Virus record (IMG/VR): IMGVR_UViG_3300009156_000020 | Coordinates: 1 to 30,728 of that record | Origin: a virus | DNA: 30,728 bases | Strand: one strand, 5' to 3' | Shown: positions 20,396 to 28,741 of the stretch, in pieces | Layout of the letters: each line of letters opens with the position of its first letter | Numbering within the stretch: the first letter of the stretch is position 1 | Program-made: the position numbers and the translations under genes | The notes under the pieces: model-generated | Database searches by the model: none | Told to the model about the DNA's origin: nothing | What the model saw: the letters and a program-made list of their open reading frames with translations, nothing else

Positions 20396-20825
20396 TGCCC
20401 GTCACCACAAACTTCTTTGCCCGGAGAATGGCGGCATACGCTGGCTGCAGTTCCCGGTTCATGCGCAGAATGACGGGCCAGAAGATGTGCAGGCCATACA
20501 TCATGCCCCGGTTCCCATACTCTGGACCCCAGGAGGTATGACGGGCCACCGTGCCATCTTCAATCAGGTGCGCCAGTGGAGACTTCACCACCACGGTAGA
20601 CGTGGCAACAGCCAGCCGCTTCGTCCCGGACTTCTTCCCTTTCTCCACCGCGACACTGCGGCGCAGGTTCCCAGTCCTGCGGGGATAGGCACGCCGTATC
20701 TCTTTCGCGGCTTCCTGTGCCTTACTGTTGACCACGGCCAGTGCTTCTGTCGCCAGTTGGTCAGGCAGCTGCAGCAGGTTCTGCTGTTCAGCCTTCACCC
20801 CTTTGATGGTCAGCTTGGTCTTCAT
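20388..20825 (-). CDS. HK97 gp10-like neck/tail completion protein
   Basis: The 145-residue protein has AYPRRTGNLRRSVAVE (about 45-60) and SPLAHLIEDGT (about 82-92), the two signature regions of the HK97 gp10 family, where the first contains the R-x-TG-L-x-x-S motif. These proteins sit at the head-tail joint. It overlaps the next gene by eight bases and the preceding one by four bases, consistent with a head-to-tail gene string. The length is normal for the family. Confidence 0.88.
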   Translation of the reverse strand: MKTKLTIKGVKAEQQNLLQLPDQLATEALAVVNSKAQEAAKEIRRAYPRRTGNLRRSVAVEKGKKSGTKRLAVATSTVVVKSPLAHLIEDGTVARHTSWGPEYGNRGMMYGLHIFWPVILRMNRELQPAYAAILRAKKFVVTGSA

Positions 20826-21181
20826 GGCTGCAGTTCAGAGACCACCAGCACCAGTTCACGCCGTGCGTTATCGGGATTGCGCAGCGAAGCCACTTGGAAC
20901 GTGCGCTGTCCATGGTCAGGGTCCACATAGGACAGCCGGGTCTTCAGCGTCACCTGCGGGTGATAGAACATCCCCACCGTAAACAGACCCTGCCCAATGA
21001 TGGTCCCTGCACTGGCAGCGGACTGTTCCATGTCGGCCTGTGACGTGGCATCAATGTGTGCCCAGACCTGTGCCGGTGACAGCGGCAGCCACTGTTCACT
21101 GAAGGTGCCACGGGGATCAGGCACCGGGTCCGCTGGGTTCTCCAGGGTCACCAGCGTGTCTAACTGTCCAGCCGTGATCAT
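20822..21181 (-). CDS. Head closure / head-tail adaptor protein
   Basis: The 119-residue protein has the start MITAGQLDTLVTLENPADPVPD (as in head-tail joining proteins, where the first strand is LDxxVTLE/IxxP), followed by WAHIDATSQADMEQSA and a strand-rich end FQVASLRNPDNARRELVLVVSEL. These proteins of the SPP1 gp16/HK97 gp9 type close the connector channel after packaging. Its order, between connector and gp10-like genes, is standard. It is coupled to both by overlaps. Confidence 0.85.
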   Translation of the reverse strand: MITAGQLDTLVTLENPADPVPDPRGTFSEQWLPLSPAQVWAHIDATSQADMEQSAASAGTIIGQGLFTVGMFYHPQVTLKTRLSYVDPDHGQRTFQVASLRNPDNARRELVLVVSELQP

Positions 21182-21528
21182 GCCAGCACCGGATCCGTAT
21201 AGCGGCGCAGCAGGCCAATCACCACGGGGGGCAGGTCTTCCCCGGCATTGCGTGGTGCGGCATAGATGGCTGCGCCCACATCATCCCCACGGAAGCGCCA
21301 CAGGTCCGAGAACATCAGCAGCACCGCCGCCTTGACATCCGCTGGGGTGGTGCTGGGACTGGTCCACAGCAGGGCATTCGAATTGCCAAACGTGGACTTT
21401 CGCACCCAGCGCAGCACGGCTTGTTCTGCACCGTCAGCCTTCAGCGTCACATCCGCATCTTGCGGACTGCCATCCGCAAACGTTAGCCGCTGGTGCAGCT
21501 TCACTTCCTGCAGCGTCACCAGCGTCAC
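21178..21528 (-). CDS. Head-tail connector (gp6-like)
   Basis: The protein of 116 residues begins VTLQEVKLHQRLTFADGSPQDADVTLKADGAEQAVLRWVRKS and continues with helices in PADVKAAVLLMFSDLWRFRGDD and IGLLRRYTDPVLA, which is the helical-bundle layout of HK97 gp6-like adaptors that dock under the portal. RYTDPVLA at the end is typical. It overlaps its neighbours by four bases on each side. Confidence 0.86.
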   Translation of the reverse strand: MTLVTLQEVKLHQRLTFADGSPQDADVTLKADGAEQAVLRWVRKSTFGNSNALLWTSPSTTPADVKAAVLLMFSDLWRFRGDDVGAAIYAAPRNAGEDLPPVVIGLLRRYTDPVLA

Positions 21529-22055
21529 CGGCTGTCCTTCCCGTCACGGCCACACTTCACGGCCAGTGTCCAGCCGGTCACTCCATCACCGGGACGTGCG
21601 CCAGTGTCTGTGTGGCAGAACCACATGGACCCACGGTCTGTGACCATCTGCCCCTTGGTGTAGGTCTGCCCGTCTTTGAACGTGCCGGTATAACTGGGCA
21701 CGGTCAAGCGCAGCGTGCCAATGGTCTTCTGCTGGTCCCCACGGCGGTACGACAGGGTAATCAGCTGCTGGTCTGTGGGATCCTGCACTGCGGTCATTTC
21801 GTCACAGGAGAAGCCATCCGCCCCGTCTGCGCCGTCTTTCCCGGCTGGGCCAGGAATGAACGACCGTGTTTCCGTCACGGCCATGCGTTCACGCAGCAGG
21901 GTCACGGCAGGTTCCATGGTGGACAGCCGTGCATCCATCTGGCTGCACCGTTCCAATAGTGTGGCGTGCTGTGCATGCAGTGGACCCAGCGCACCCTTGA
22001 TCATCAGCAATAGCCTATCGGCTAACGCTTCAGCAGCATCAGCAGCGTCAGACAT
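21525..22055 (-). CDS. Collagen-like protein with carbohydrate-binding-type end
   Basis: Start ATG 22055 has GAAGGTGA just upstream and overlaps the portal stop. The N-terminal 60 residues are helical, likely a coiled coil (AEALADRLLLMIKGALGPLHAQHATLLERCSQMDARLS). A short Gly-X-Y run (GPAGKDGADGADG) follows, a collagen-like stalk. The C-terminal 70 residues (YTGTFKDGQTYTKGQMVTDRGSMWFCHTDTGARPGDG-GWTLAVK) match the small aromatic-rich domain found in chitin- or carbohydrate-binding modules and phage fibres. A second GRDGKDSR ends it. It stands between portal and connector genes, unusual for a fibre or decoration protein. Confidence 0.75.
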   Translation of the reverse strand: MSDAADAAEALADRLLLMIKGALGPLHAQHATLLERCSQMDARLSTMEPAVTLLRERMAVTETRSFIPGPAGKDGADGADGFSCDEMTAVQDPTDQQLITLSYRRGDQQKTIGTLRLTVPSYTGTFKDGQTYTKGQMVTDRGSMWFCHTDTGARPGDGVTGWTLAVKCGRDGKDSR

Positions 22056-23457
22056 GAAGGTCACCTTCACAATACTTCCGCGTCAGAATAGCCGCCGTCT
22101 TATACAGCATCTTTGTCACGTCGTCAGCGCCAGATGGCGCAGCTGCCGCTGGTGCCTCTGGTGTGCTGAACGGCTTCAAGCTATCGCGGTCGGACAGCGC
22201 CTGCAGTGAAAACATCTGCTGCTGCATGTACGGACTGCTACCACCCGGCACGGTGCCCATCCCGAAGTACTTATGCCGTGCTTCATCAGGAGATAGCACG
22301 CCACCACTGACCGCATCTGTCGCAGCCTTTGTCCGTGTCGCGGTATCCATCCACAGCAGATCGTCAATATCAAACTCTGTCCCGTAGATATGGTCCGGTA
22401 CCGTGGTCAGTCCCAGTCCGTCATCCAGGGACAGTTCCAGCGCCACAATCAGTGACTGCAGGCACTGACTGTAATATTGCTGCATCAACGGCTCTGAGTT
22501 GGCGTAGGGTACCGGGTGCCCACCAGAGTCCACCAGTGCGGCTGGCACATGGAAGGCTGCGCAGATGGTTTCCGTGGTCCACTTCAACTGTTCAATCAGC
22601 TGGGCATCCACGGCATTGACGGCCATGGGTTCATACTTCAGCCCATCACCTAAGACAGCCACCTTCCCGACATTCGCGCCGGTATAGTTCTGGTCCCAGA
22701 AGTCTTTCAGCCGGTCTGCGGTGGTCTGGTCAATGCTGCCGGGTGCGGTCAATACCCCACCAGGATTAGACCCATTGCCAAAGAAGTTGGTGGAATTGTC
22801 CTGGATCTTCAATCCCTGTAACGCCACCATCCCGCACGCATAGATGGGGGAGACCCCAATCAGCGGATGGAATAAGGGCACCATGGGATCGTGAATGACT
22901 TCACGGGCAGGGACAGCCACCCCCTGCTGCGGCACACCCGCCAGATCACTATGCGTCAGCTGATAGAAGACACTGCCATCCGGTGCCACCAGCACGGTCA
23001 CGGCTTGCGGGTCCAGTCCATACAGGGCAATGACCACCCCACGGCTATCCCGCTGCTTCAGGATGTAGGCATTCCCGAAGCGCAGCTTGGAGACCAGCCA
23101 GTATTCAATGAACTTATTGATTAGTTGGTACCGGTTCGGCTTCCTGAGCACCGGACTGAATGCCGGTGATGTGGTCTCTGTCCAGATCCCCGCGTCATCC
23201 TGTTCCACCAGCCGCAGCCGCAGCTTCCCCACATCCTGCGCAATCAGCGTGGTGCAGGCAAAGACCGCTGCATAGGACATGGCCGTTTGGCCTGTCCACA
23301 GTTCATCGTTCTTCTGCCATGCGCCAGGATAGTGGTCACGGACAATGACCGGGAACCACCCGCCACTGCCCGTGCCACGGGCCGACACGGGCACGCCAGC
23401 TGGTAGGTTGGCACCAGTTGGACGTGCCCGTGTCAGTTCCATCCCCCACAGCCGCAC
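22048..23457 (-). CDS. Portal protein (HK97 type)
   Basis: The 469-residue protein fits HK97 gp3-like portals: AVFACTTLIAQDVGKLRLRLVE (N-terminal helix after the crown), LRFGNAYILKQRDSRGVVIALYGLDPQAVTV, the stem region HDPMVPLFHPLIGVSPI, and helices RLKDFWDQNYTGANVGKVAVLGDGLKYEPM and TETICAAFHVPAALV. Twelve copies form the DNA channel and docking ring. The end is Pro/Ala-rich. The start is GTG 23457, with AAGG upstream; ATG at 23442 is an alternative. It lies after the protease-capsid gene, not before it. Confidence 0.92.
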   Translation of the reverse strand: MRLWGMELTRARPTGANLPAGVPVSARGTGSGGWFPVIVRDHYPGAWQKNDELWTGQTAMSYAAVFACTTLIAQDVGKLRLRLVEQDDAGIWTETTSPAFSPVLRKPNRYQLINKFIEYWLVSKLRFGNAYILKQRDSRGVVIALYGLDPQAVTVLVAPDGSVFYQLTHSDLAGVPQQGVAVPAREVIHDPMVPLFHPLIGVSPIYACGMVALQGLKIQDNSTNFFGNGSNPGGVLTAPGSIDQTTADRLKDFWDQNYTGANVGKVAVLGDGLKYEPMAVNAVDAQLIEQLKWTTETICAAFHVPAALVDSGGHPVPYANSEPLMQQYYSQCLQSLIVALELSLDDGLGLTTVPDHIYGTEFDIDDLLWMDTATRTKAATDAVSGGVLSPDEARHKYFGMGTVPGGSSPYMQQQMFSLQALSDRDSLKPFSTPEAPAAAAPSGADDVTKMLYKTAAILTRKYCEGDLHV

Positions 23458-23459
23458 GC

Positions 23460-25373
23460 TTATGCCTTGCTGGGTGTGCGTGCCGTGGTGACGGGTTCCT
23501 CCGCAGGCATGGTGCCTGTCGGCGCAGGATACGCGGCTGCCGTCAGATACTTCACGGCATTCACGTTGGCCTTCTTCCAGTTAATGAACCGTTCGGCCCG
23601 AAGACCGACACAATTGTTTTGCCACAGTGAGACCAGCACTGTGGTGGCATCAGCCGGTGACATCGGCGCGGAGTCCATCTGCAGTGAAGCTTCCCGGCTG
23701 GCGTCAATGGTCACGCCACCTTCATCCGCCAGCAGCACCAGTGATGGCTGCATGGCAATGACCAGTGCCTGCGCAGCCATGCTGGTGATGAACGTCAGCC
23801 CTTTGTACGTGCCACCTTCCAGACCCACGCCAGGAAACACGGGACTGCCATCCAGGTTGGTCCTGAAAGACAGGGATAGGGCATTCGTGGGCGACAGGAT
23901 GATGTGGACCCCACCCACCGCAATGTTATTGCTGGCGAAGTGGCCTATCAGCGCCATGATGTCGGCCAGCGGGTTAGCCGTTGCCGCTGCCGTGGGTGCG
24001 CCATTGGTGACGCTGGCAGGGTTCACCCCCGCCACGGCTGCCACTGCCGGATCAATGAACTGTTGATCCAGGAATTGGGCAATGCCTGCCACCATATCCG
24101 CACGCACCAGTGCTTCTGCGGAAGGATTAGACAGCCTGACCAATTCCTCTGTCAGCACAATGATGCCAGCAGCTTTGCTGACCGTCAGGGCTTCTGAGGC
24201 AAAGGCTAACTTTGAGACTGGTTTGGGCTTTTGTTCTCCAACCCAGGAATATGTCCCGCCAGCGGTCTGACTGGGGACTTTGGTATTGAAGGGCACTTCC
24301 CGGAAGCCGGTGATCTTGCCCAGAATGGTGGCGGGTCGGAGTAACTCCAGGAAGTCATCCGCAATGTTCTGATTGACCAGCGGCGCTGCCCATGTGGCAT
24401 CCGTGGTGGTGCCCGGTGCCACAGCCGCCTTCAGACTCAACGCCACTTCTGGCGTGCTGTCCTGCCACCGCTTCGCATACTCTGCGGCTTCGAACATGTT
24501 CCCGTTGCACACCAGCTTTGCGCACGCCAGTCTGACAAACGCGGTGCCCTTGGGAATGTTGGACTTGACCTGCACCACAGGCTGCGGTCTCTGCTCTGGG
24601 ATGATGACTGGCTTGGCCTGTTGGACGTTCAGGGTCTCCATTTCACGCAGACGGACAATGTGCCCATCCAGTGACTTCACTTCAGCGGAGTACCCGTCAT
24701 AGACCTTGGTGTCTTCCGCTGACAGCGTGGTCCCGTCTGTGTCAGCCTTCTTCATCAGGTCAGCCATGGACGTGACCACAGCCGCACGCTTCTGTTCATG
24801 CTGCGTGATCTGTTCTGCATATGTCTGTTGCATGGGTGGCGTGTTCCTGACACGCACAGTGGGCAGTCCCGCAGCGCCGGGAAGGTTCAGGCTTAACGCA
24901 GCCGCTGATTTAATCGTGGTGATGGTGGCTGCCATGTTCGCGGGGATCGTGACGGCTGATGTCTCAGCCCACAGCCACTTCGTGATATGCCGTCCAGACC
25001 ACGGGTCACGGGCATTGACCGGCACATGGTCCAGTGCCTTGAACCCAATGGAGAACCCGCGCACCAGCCGTGCCTTCACGGACTGCCACGCTTCGTCAAT
25101 GCGTGCCTTCAGGGTTCCAGGTTCATCAATGCGCGCAAACTTGGCCGTAATGTGGATCCCGTCTGGGGTCACCCGTGCGGCAATGACTTCCCCCACAGGC
25201 TGGGCCTGATCGTGCTGCCACAGCAGCGGCATGGGCAGCGTGAACTGCGCACCCGTGGGTTCCACAATGTCCCCGCTGCGGTCACAGGCAGGGGTGGTGG
25301 CGTAGCCTTCAATGGTCCGCTGGTCTACGTCAACGGACTTGATGTCCAGCAGGGCATAGGCACGGTCCAGCAT
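23460..25373 (-). CDS. Fused prohead protease and major capsid protein
   Basis: One uninterrupted frame codes for both. From ATG 25373, residues 1-155 are an S78-family prohead protease (RAYALLDIKSVDVDQRTIEGYATT; His54 in LLWQHD; Ser108 in VRGFSIGF). Residues 180-250 form a coiled delta-like scaffold, and about 275-635 the HK97-fold capsid protein (RPATILGKITGFREVPFNTKVPSQTAGGTYSWVGEQKPKP...). The protease probably cuts itself and the delta part away. No clear ribosome-binding site precedes ATG 25373; ATG 24833 (residue 181) could start a capsid-only form. An earlier in-frame start (25511) would lie within the HNH gene. Confidence 0.9.
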   Translation of the reverse strand: MLDRAYALLDIKSVDVDQRTIEGYATTPACDRSGDIVEPTGAQFTLPMPLLWQHDQAQPVGEVIAARVTPDGIHITAKFARIDEPGTLKARIDEAWQSVKARLVRGFSIGFKALDHVPVNARDPWSGRHITKWLWAETSAVTIPANMAATITTIKSAAALSLNLPGAAGLPTVRVRNTPPMQQTYAEQITQHEQKRAAVVTSMADLMKKADTDGTTLSAEDTKVYDGYSAEVKSLDGHIVRLREMETLNVQQAKPVIIPEQRPQPVVQVKSNIPKGTAFVRLACAKLVCNGNMFEAAEYAKRWQDSTPEVALSLKAAVAPGTTTDATWAAPLVNQNIADDFLELLRPATILGKITGFREVPFNTKVPSQTAGGTYSWVGEQKPKPVSKLAFASEALTVSKAAGIIVLTEELVRLSNPSAEALVRADMVAGIAQFLDQQFIDPAVAAVAGVNPASVTNGAPTAAATANPLADIMALIGHFASNNIAVGGVHIILSPTNALSLSFRTNLDGSPVFPGVGLEGGTYKGLTFITSMAAQALVIAMQPSLVLLADEGGVTIDASREASLQMDSAPMSPADATTVLVSLWQNNCVGLRAERFINWKKANVNAVKYLTAAAYPAPTGTMPAEEPVTTARTPSKA

Positions 25374-25432
25374 GGGTGTGGCTGGACACTGTTGGGCACC
25401 GCAGACCCTGTGGCAATTTTTCGTTTTTTTAT

Positions 25433-26017
25433 TCAGTCCCAGAACGAAGGTTGCACGGGCCGCTTTGTGTGCCGCCGATAGGCATCCCAGAAGGCACAGC
25501 GTCCACCCCACGCCTCAGGTGACATCTGCTGCTTGGCGCGATTGCACGTCTGACAACACCAGCGGACATTCGTGGCGTAGTACGGTTGCACAGTAGGGTT
25601 CACAATATCCAGCGTCAGATCGTGCAGACCATGCGGCATACCAATAAATGCGCTGTGGCAATACACACAGGCACCCGCATAAGCCATCTGGACATCACGC
25701 AGCATCTGGTCCGGGTGCCATCCGAAATGTGTCCGTAGACGGTCACCGGCAATACGCAGCCGCCGTGCGTGGGTGTTGATGACATTTCGAACCTTCACAG
25801 CCATCCGTCCAGCGGTGGTCTGTTTGGAGGCATCACGCTTGTTCTGTTCACACCCAATACAGACAGCGTGATAGCCAGATGCACCACGTGCATGTAGTGC
25901 ATGGGCCTTCCTGAATCCGTGGTCAACGTCGCAGACAATGCCGCAGTCCTTGCACCGTTTTGTCACTGTGTCACCTGCCAGCGCCGGAACTATGTGCCCA
26001 CAGGATTGGAATAGCAA
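25433..26017 (-). CDS. HNH endonuclease in the head module
   Basis: The protein has zinc-finger-like clusters CKDCGIVC (22-29) and CIGC (53-56), then an HNH-type domain: CVYC (117-120), LTLDIVNP (133-141), ATNVRWCCQTCNRAK (148-162). Position D137 stands where many members have a DH or DR pair, a known variant of the fold. It may be a homing-type or terminase-assisting nuclease. The start is TTG 26017; GTG at 25966, with AGGTGA just upstream, has the better ribosome-binding site and gives 177 residues. AT-rich sequence flanks the gene on both sides, including the short hairpin AAAAGATTCTTTT at about 26020-26032. Confidence 0.8.
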   Translation of the reverse strand: MLFQSCGHIVPALAGDTVTKRCKDCGIVCDVDHGFRKAHALHARGASGYHAVCIGCEQNKRDASKQTTAGRMAVKVRNVINTHARRLRIAGDRLRTHFGWHPDQMLRDVQMAYAGACVYCHSAFIGMPHGLHDLTLDIVNPTVQPYYATNVRWCCQTCNRAKQQMSPEAWGGRCAFWDAYRRHTKRPVQPSFWD

Positions 26018-26030
26018 TTAAAAGATTCTT

Positions 26031-26207
26031 TTATTCCTTCTGCGCCGTTTCAGCATATTGCAAGGCAGTGCGCACTAAGTCAGGCACGCTGCGTTTCAGC
26101 AACAGCGCACGCTGATATAGCCGGTCATATCGTTTGCTGGGTAAGGCGAAACTGACCGCAACAGACCGGTCAGCTGGATCGATACGTGGTCTGCCTCTGC
26201 GCTTCAT
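26031..26207 (-). CDS. 58-residue ribbon-helix-helix-like protein
   Basis: The start ATG overlaps the terminase stop (ATGA at 26204-26207) and the frame ends at TAA 26031. The product begins RRGRPRIDPADR, then VAVSFALPSKRYDRLYQRALLLKRSVPDLVRTALQYAE, a strand-helix-turn-helix plan typical of Arc/CopG-like DNA-binding proteins. Ribbon-helix-helix proteins often regulate their own operon. Its place, between the large terminase and the HNH gene, is unusual; the pair could be a regulator-nuclease cassette. Confidence 0.7.
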   Translation of the reverse strand: MKRRGRPRIDPADRSVAVSFALPSKRYDRLYQRALLLKRSVPDLVRTALQYAETAQKE

Positions 26208-27733
26208 GGCTGCCCCCCGAAGATGAATGCCTGATACTGCTTCGGCGCTGGCGCTGCGGTCTGCCGGTCTTTGCGGTCTACCGCCATCACCAGTGCTGCC
26301 ACCGTGTCTATCCGTGCGGATGACAGCTTCTTGGATGGCTTCATGTTCCCCGCATGATCGGTCTCTACCGCGACATTGCCCACGTGATGGCGCAGCACGG
26401 GGTGCCCATTGTGGCGCAGCGTGCGGGATAGGACGGACTTCTCCAGGGATTTAGTCGGAGCAGACAGCTGCGCCAGACCCTGCCGCACCGGCACGCACGT
26501 GAACCCGTCCTGGTCCTTCAGCCGGTTCACCAAGTCCGTGGCATTCCACGGATCGAAGGCCACTTCACGCACGTCACTGCTGTCCGCCCATGTCGCCAGT
26601 TCACTGCGGACCCGTTCATAGTCCACGACATTGCCGGATGTGACGATCAGGTGTCCATCCGCTGCCCACTGTTCATAGGGCAGCCGGTCACGGAGTCCCC
26701 GTTCATGCAGCTTGTCTCCCGGCAGGAAGGCTGCCACCCGCACAGAGAAGCCATCCCCATCCGCATCAGGATAGACAGCCACCATGGCCGTGATATCCGT
26801 GGTGGTGGACAAGTCCAGTCCGACATAACAGGGTCCGCTCCAGGTAGACCGCTGCTCGCAGCAACTGTCCCATGCGTCAATGCCAATCCATCTGGCGGCT
26901 TGCTCTGTCCACTGATTCAAGTACAACCGTCGAAACGTGTTCTCCTGTGCGGGTATCTCCTGCGCACGGGCAGCCATCACCCGCATTTCATCCATGCTGC
27001 GGAAGTCCCCCAGCGCCGGATTACACCCACGCCAGACGGCTTCATCACGCCAGTCCGCATCTTCTGCGGCTTCATAGATGACCGGCAGGAATGATGGATC
27101 TAACTTGGGATTGACTAAGACGTTCTTCGCGTGTGCATACAGTTCATACAAGATACTGTGCCGGTCATAGCCTGCCGTGGAGATAGCAATAACTAAGGGC
27201 TGTGCTCTCGCACCCGTGCTGCTGGCTAAGACATGCCATAACTCAGAGTTAGGCGCACAATGCAGTTCATCATAGATGATCCGGCTAGCGTTAAATCCAT
27301 GCTTAGAATACGCTTCTGCAGAGATAGCCCGGTACACGGACCCAGACTTCCGATGCACGATGCGCTTCTGACTGTCTAAGATGTCGCACTGTGACAGTAA
27401 CTGCGCATCGTTTCGGATCATCTGTGCTGCGACATTGAACACCAGTGCTGCCTGATCACGGTCTGCTGCGGCACTATAGACTTCTGCGCCAGCTTCCCCA
27501 TCAAACAGCAGTCCATCAATCGCCAGCGCAGCGGCTATCTCTGTCTTGCCGTTCTTGCGTGGCAACATCAGCAGCATGGTCCTGGTCACCCGTCTGCCCC
27601 GTTCCGTGCGGAACAGTGGACGGATGATGCGCCGTTCCTGCCACTGGCGCAGCTTGAACGGCTGACCGGCAAATGGACCCTTGGTGTGGGTCAGCTTGTT
27701 GATGATTTCAACCTTGCGTGTGGCATCAAGCAC
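26204..27733 (-). CDS. terL: Terminase large subunit
   Basis: The 509-residue protein has the ATPase part with a Walker A-like PRKNGKTE (58-65), Walker B IIYDE (152-156) and LVIAISTAG (the coupling motif C region, AISTAG). The nuclease part shows GLDLSTTTDITAMV, a typical acidic start of the RNase H-fold domain, and later AFDPWNATDLV. This is the HK97-type large terminase family, which packages DNA through the portal. The family uses cohesive ends in several members, but the terminal sequence here cannot decide. The start is GTG 27733; 71 bases separate it from the preceding small zinc gene. Confidence 0.93.
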   Translation of the reverse strand: MLDATRKVEIINKLTHTKGPFAGQPFKLRQWQERRIIRPLFRTERGRRVTRTMLLMLPRKNGKTEIAAALAIDGLLFDGEAGAEVYSAAADRDQAALVFNVAAQMIRNDAQLLSQCDILDSQKRIVHRKSGSVYRAISAEAYSKHGFNASRIIYDELHCAPNSELWHVLASSTGARAQPLVIAISTAGYDRHSILYELYAHAKNVLVNPKLDPSFLPVIYEAAEDADWRDEAVWRGCNPALGDFRSMDEMRVMAARAQEIPAQENTFRRLYLNQWTEQAARWIGIDAWDSCCEQRSTWSGPCYVGLDLSTTTDITAMVAVYPDADGDGFSVRVAAFLPGDKLHERGLRDRLPYEQWAADGHLIVTSGNVVDYERVRSELATWADSSDVREVAFDPWNATDLVNRLKDQDGFTCVPVRQGLAQLSAPTKSLEKSVLSRTLRHNGHPVLRHHVGNVAVETDHAGNMKPSKKLSSARIDTVAALVMAVDRKDRQTAAPAPKQYQAFIFGGQP

Positions 27734-27804
27734 AGGGGCATGGACTCACACGGCAGGATGGGGCACCGGGCCAGCGGGGAACTGGCAGCGACTAGTCTAC
27801 AGTC

Positions 27805-27990
27805 TCAGTATCGAAGCACAGAAGCACCGCAGTGCTTGCAGTGCCCACTTGGATTGAACGTCCCACAGTACGCACAGCGTGGCGTGGTCACACAAACAGT
27901 CCGCTCAGAATCACCATGCGTGGTGACTTCCACGTAATCCAGCGCACATCCTAGCCTAATCTCCAGCTGCTGGACCTGCCTGAATGTCAT
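27805..27990 (-). CDS. Zinc-ribbon protein between terminase subunits
   Basis: The 61-residue frame, taken from ATG 27990, has RQVQQLEIRLGCALDYVEV (helix), a short strand TVCVTT, and CAYCGTFNPSGHCKHCGASVLRY, a CxxC...CxxC zinc ribbon. An earlier in-frame GTG at 28017 would overlap the small terminase gene. Small zinc-ribbon proteins between terminase genes are unusual; it may join terminase to DNA or act as a regulator. No ribosome-binding site is obvious. Confidence 0.65.
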   Translation of the reverse strand: MTFRQVQQLEIRLGCALDYVEVTTHGDSERTVCVTTPRCAYCGTFNPSGHCKHCGASVLRY

Positions 27991-27998
27991 CACGCCGT

Positions 27999-28457
27999 TC
28001 ACAGCAATCCTGCCCACTTGGACTGCTCTGGGGTCTCTGCCAGCGGCAGCTTAGACAGCCGTGCCCTGCCCTTGGGGGTCAGTCCCAGGTCACGCCAGAG
28101 CGTCACGCACTGGTGCAGTGCCTTATCACTGATGCGGATAAACCGCGCCAATGTCGCGCTGTCTCCCTGTCCAGATGCCCGTATCTTCTGCTCTGTATCC
28201 AAGTACCTGGACCACTGCTGACAGCACGCAATCAGCGCACTGCGGTCAGCCGTGGTGACCAGACCGGACTGCCGCAGCAGCGGGACCACCCGTGCCCATT
28301 CAGCCATGGCCCGTTTGTTCTGCTGCAGTTCCTGCGGTGGCGTATCAAAGTCTGCTGTGGCAGGTGGCAGCTGCGGCACGGACTTGGCCCTGACCCTGCC
28401 TCCCACTACTTTCAGCGTGCCTTCTTTCGCTCTGCGTCCACTGTTCCAGCCACCCAT
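27999..28457 (-). CDS. terS: Terminase small subunit (P27 type)
   Basis: The 152-residue protein reads like the P27 family: a basic N-terminus (MGGWNSGRRAKEGTLKVVGGRVRAK), then helices with NKRAMAEWARVVPLLRQSGLVTTADRSALIACCQQWSRYLDTEQKI and DKALHQCVTLWRDLGLTPKGRARL, including the phrase LGLTPKGRARL common in this family. It recognises phage DNA and loads it onto the large subunit. The start ATG 28457 is five bases from the previous stop. The cos or pac site is not identified. Confidence 0.9.
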   Translation of the reverse strand: MGGWNSGRRAKEGTLKVVGGRVRAKSVPQLPPATADFDTPPQELQQNKRAMAEWARVVPLLRQSGLVTTADRSALIACCQQWSRYLDTEQKIRASGQGDSATLARFIRISDKALHQCVTLWRDLGLTPKGRARLSKLPLAETPEQSKWAGLL

Positions 28458-28462
28458 TGGCG

Positions 28463-28741
28463 TTACCCCCTGACTGACCGGGAGACCCGTGCTGCCACCC
28501 GTTCCCGTGACTCCGTGCAGGTGGACCAGTGAATATCTGCAAAGTCCACCACGCTGACCAGGACACCATCCGTCTTCTCAAACACTCGCTTGATGGTCAC
28601 CGGCAAGGTCAGCGGCACCTTCTTCCCCTTCAGCGTGGTGACCCATTCAATGTTCTTCCGGCAGGCTTGCGCACGGCACACCCCATAGGATGGCGGTATG
28701 GACCGGATGACATTGACCAGCGTACACGGTTCATCCTTCAC
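28463..28741 (-). CDS. Small Cys-containing conserved phage protein (92 residues)
   Basis: The protein has CRAQACRKNIEWVTTLKGKKVPL, where the Cys pair plus W-x-x-T-x-x-GKKVPL follow a pattern seen in short phage proteins of the C-x-C-x-I-x-W type, and later WSTC near residue 73. These probably form a one-zinc fold. The end is basic (ARVSRSVRG). It overlaps the preceding gene by 11 bases and lies just before the small terminase. The function is unknown. Confidence 0.75.
   Translation of the reverse strand: MKDEPCTLVNVIRSIPPSYGVCRAQACRKNIEWVTTLKGKKVPLTLPVTIKRVFEKTDGVLVSVVDFADIHWSTCTESRERVAARVSRSVRG

Noticed and set aside
25417-25430. Possible frameshift on the A7 tract linking the HNH gene to the protease-capsid frame
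   Set aside because: The HNH stop codon (25433-25435) comes before the A7 tract in reading order, so slippage there cannot join the two genes.
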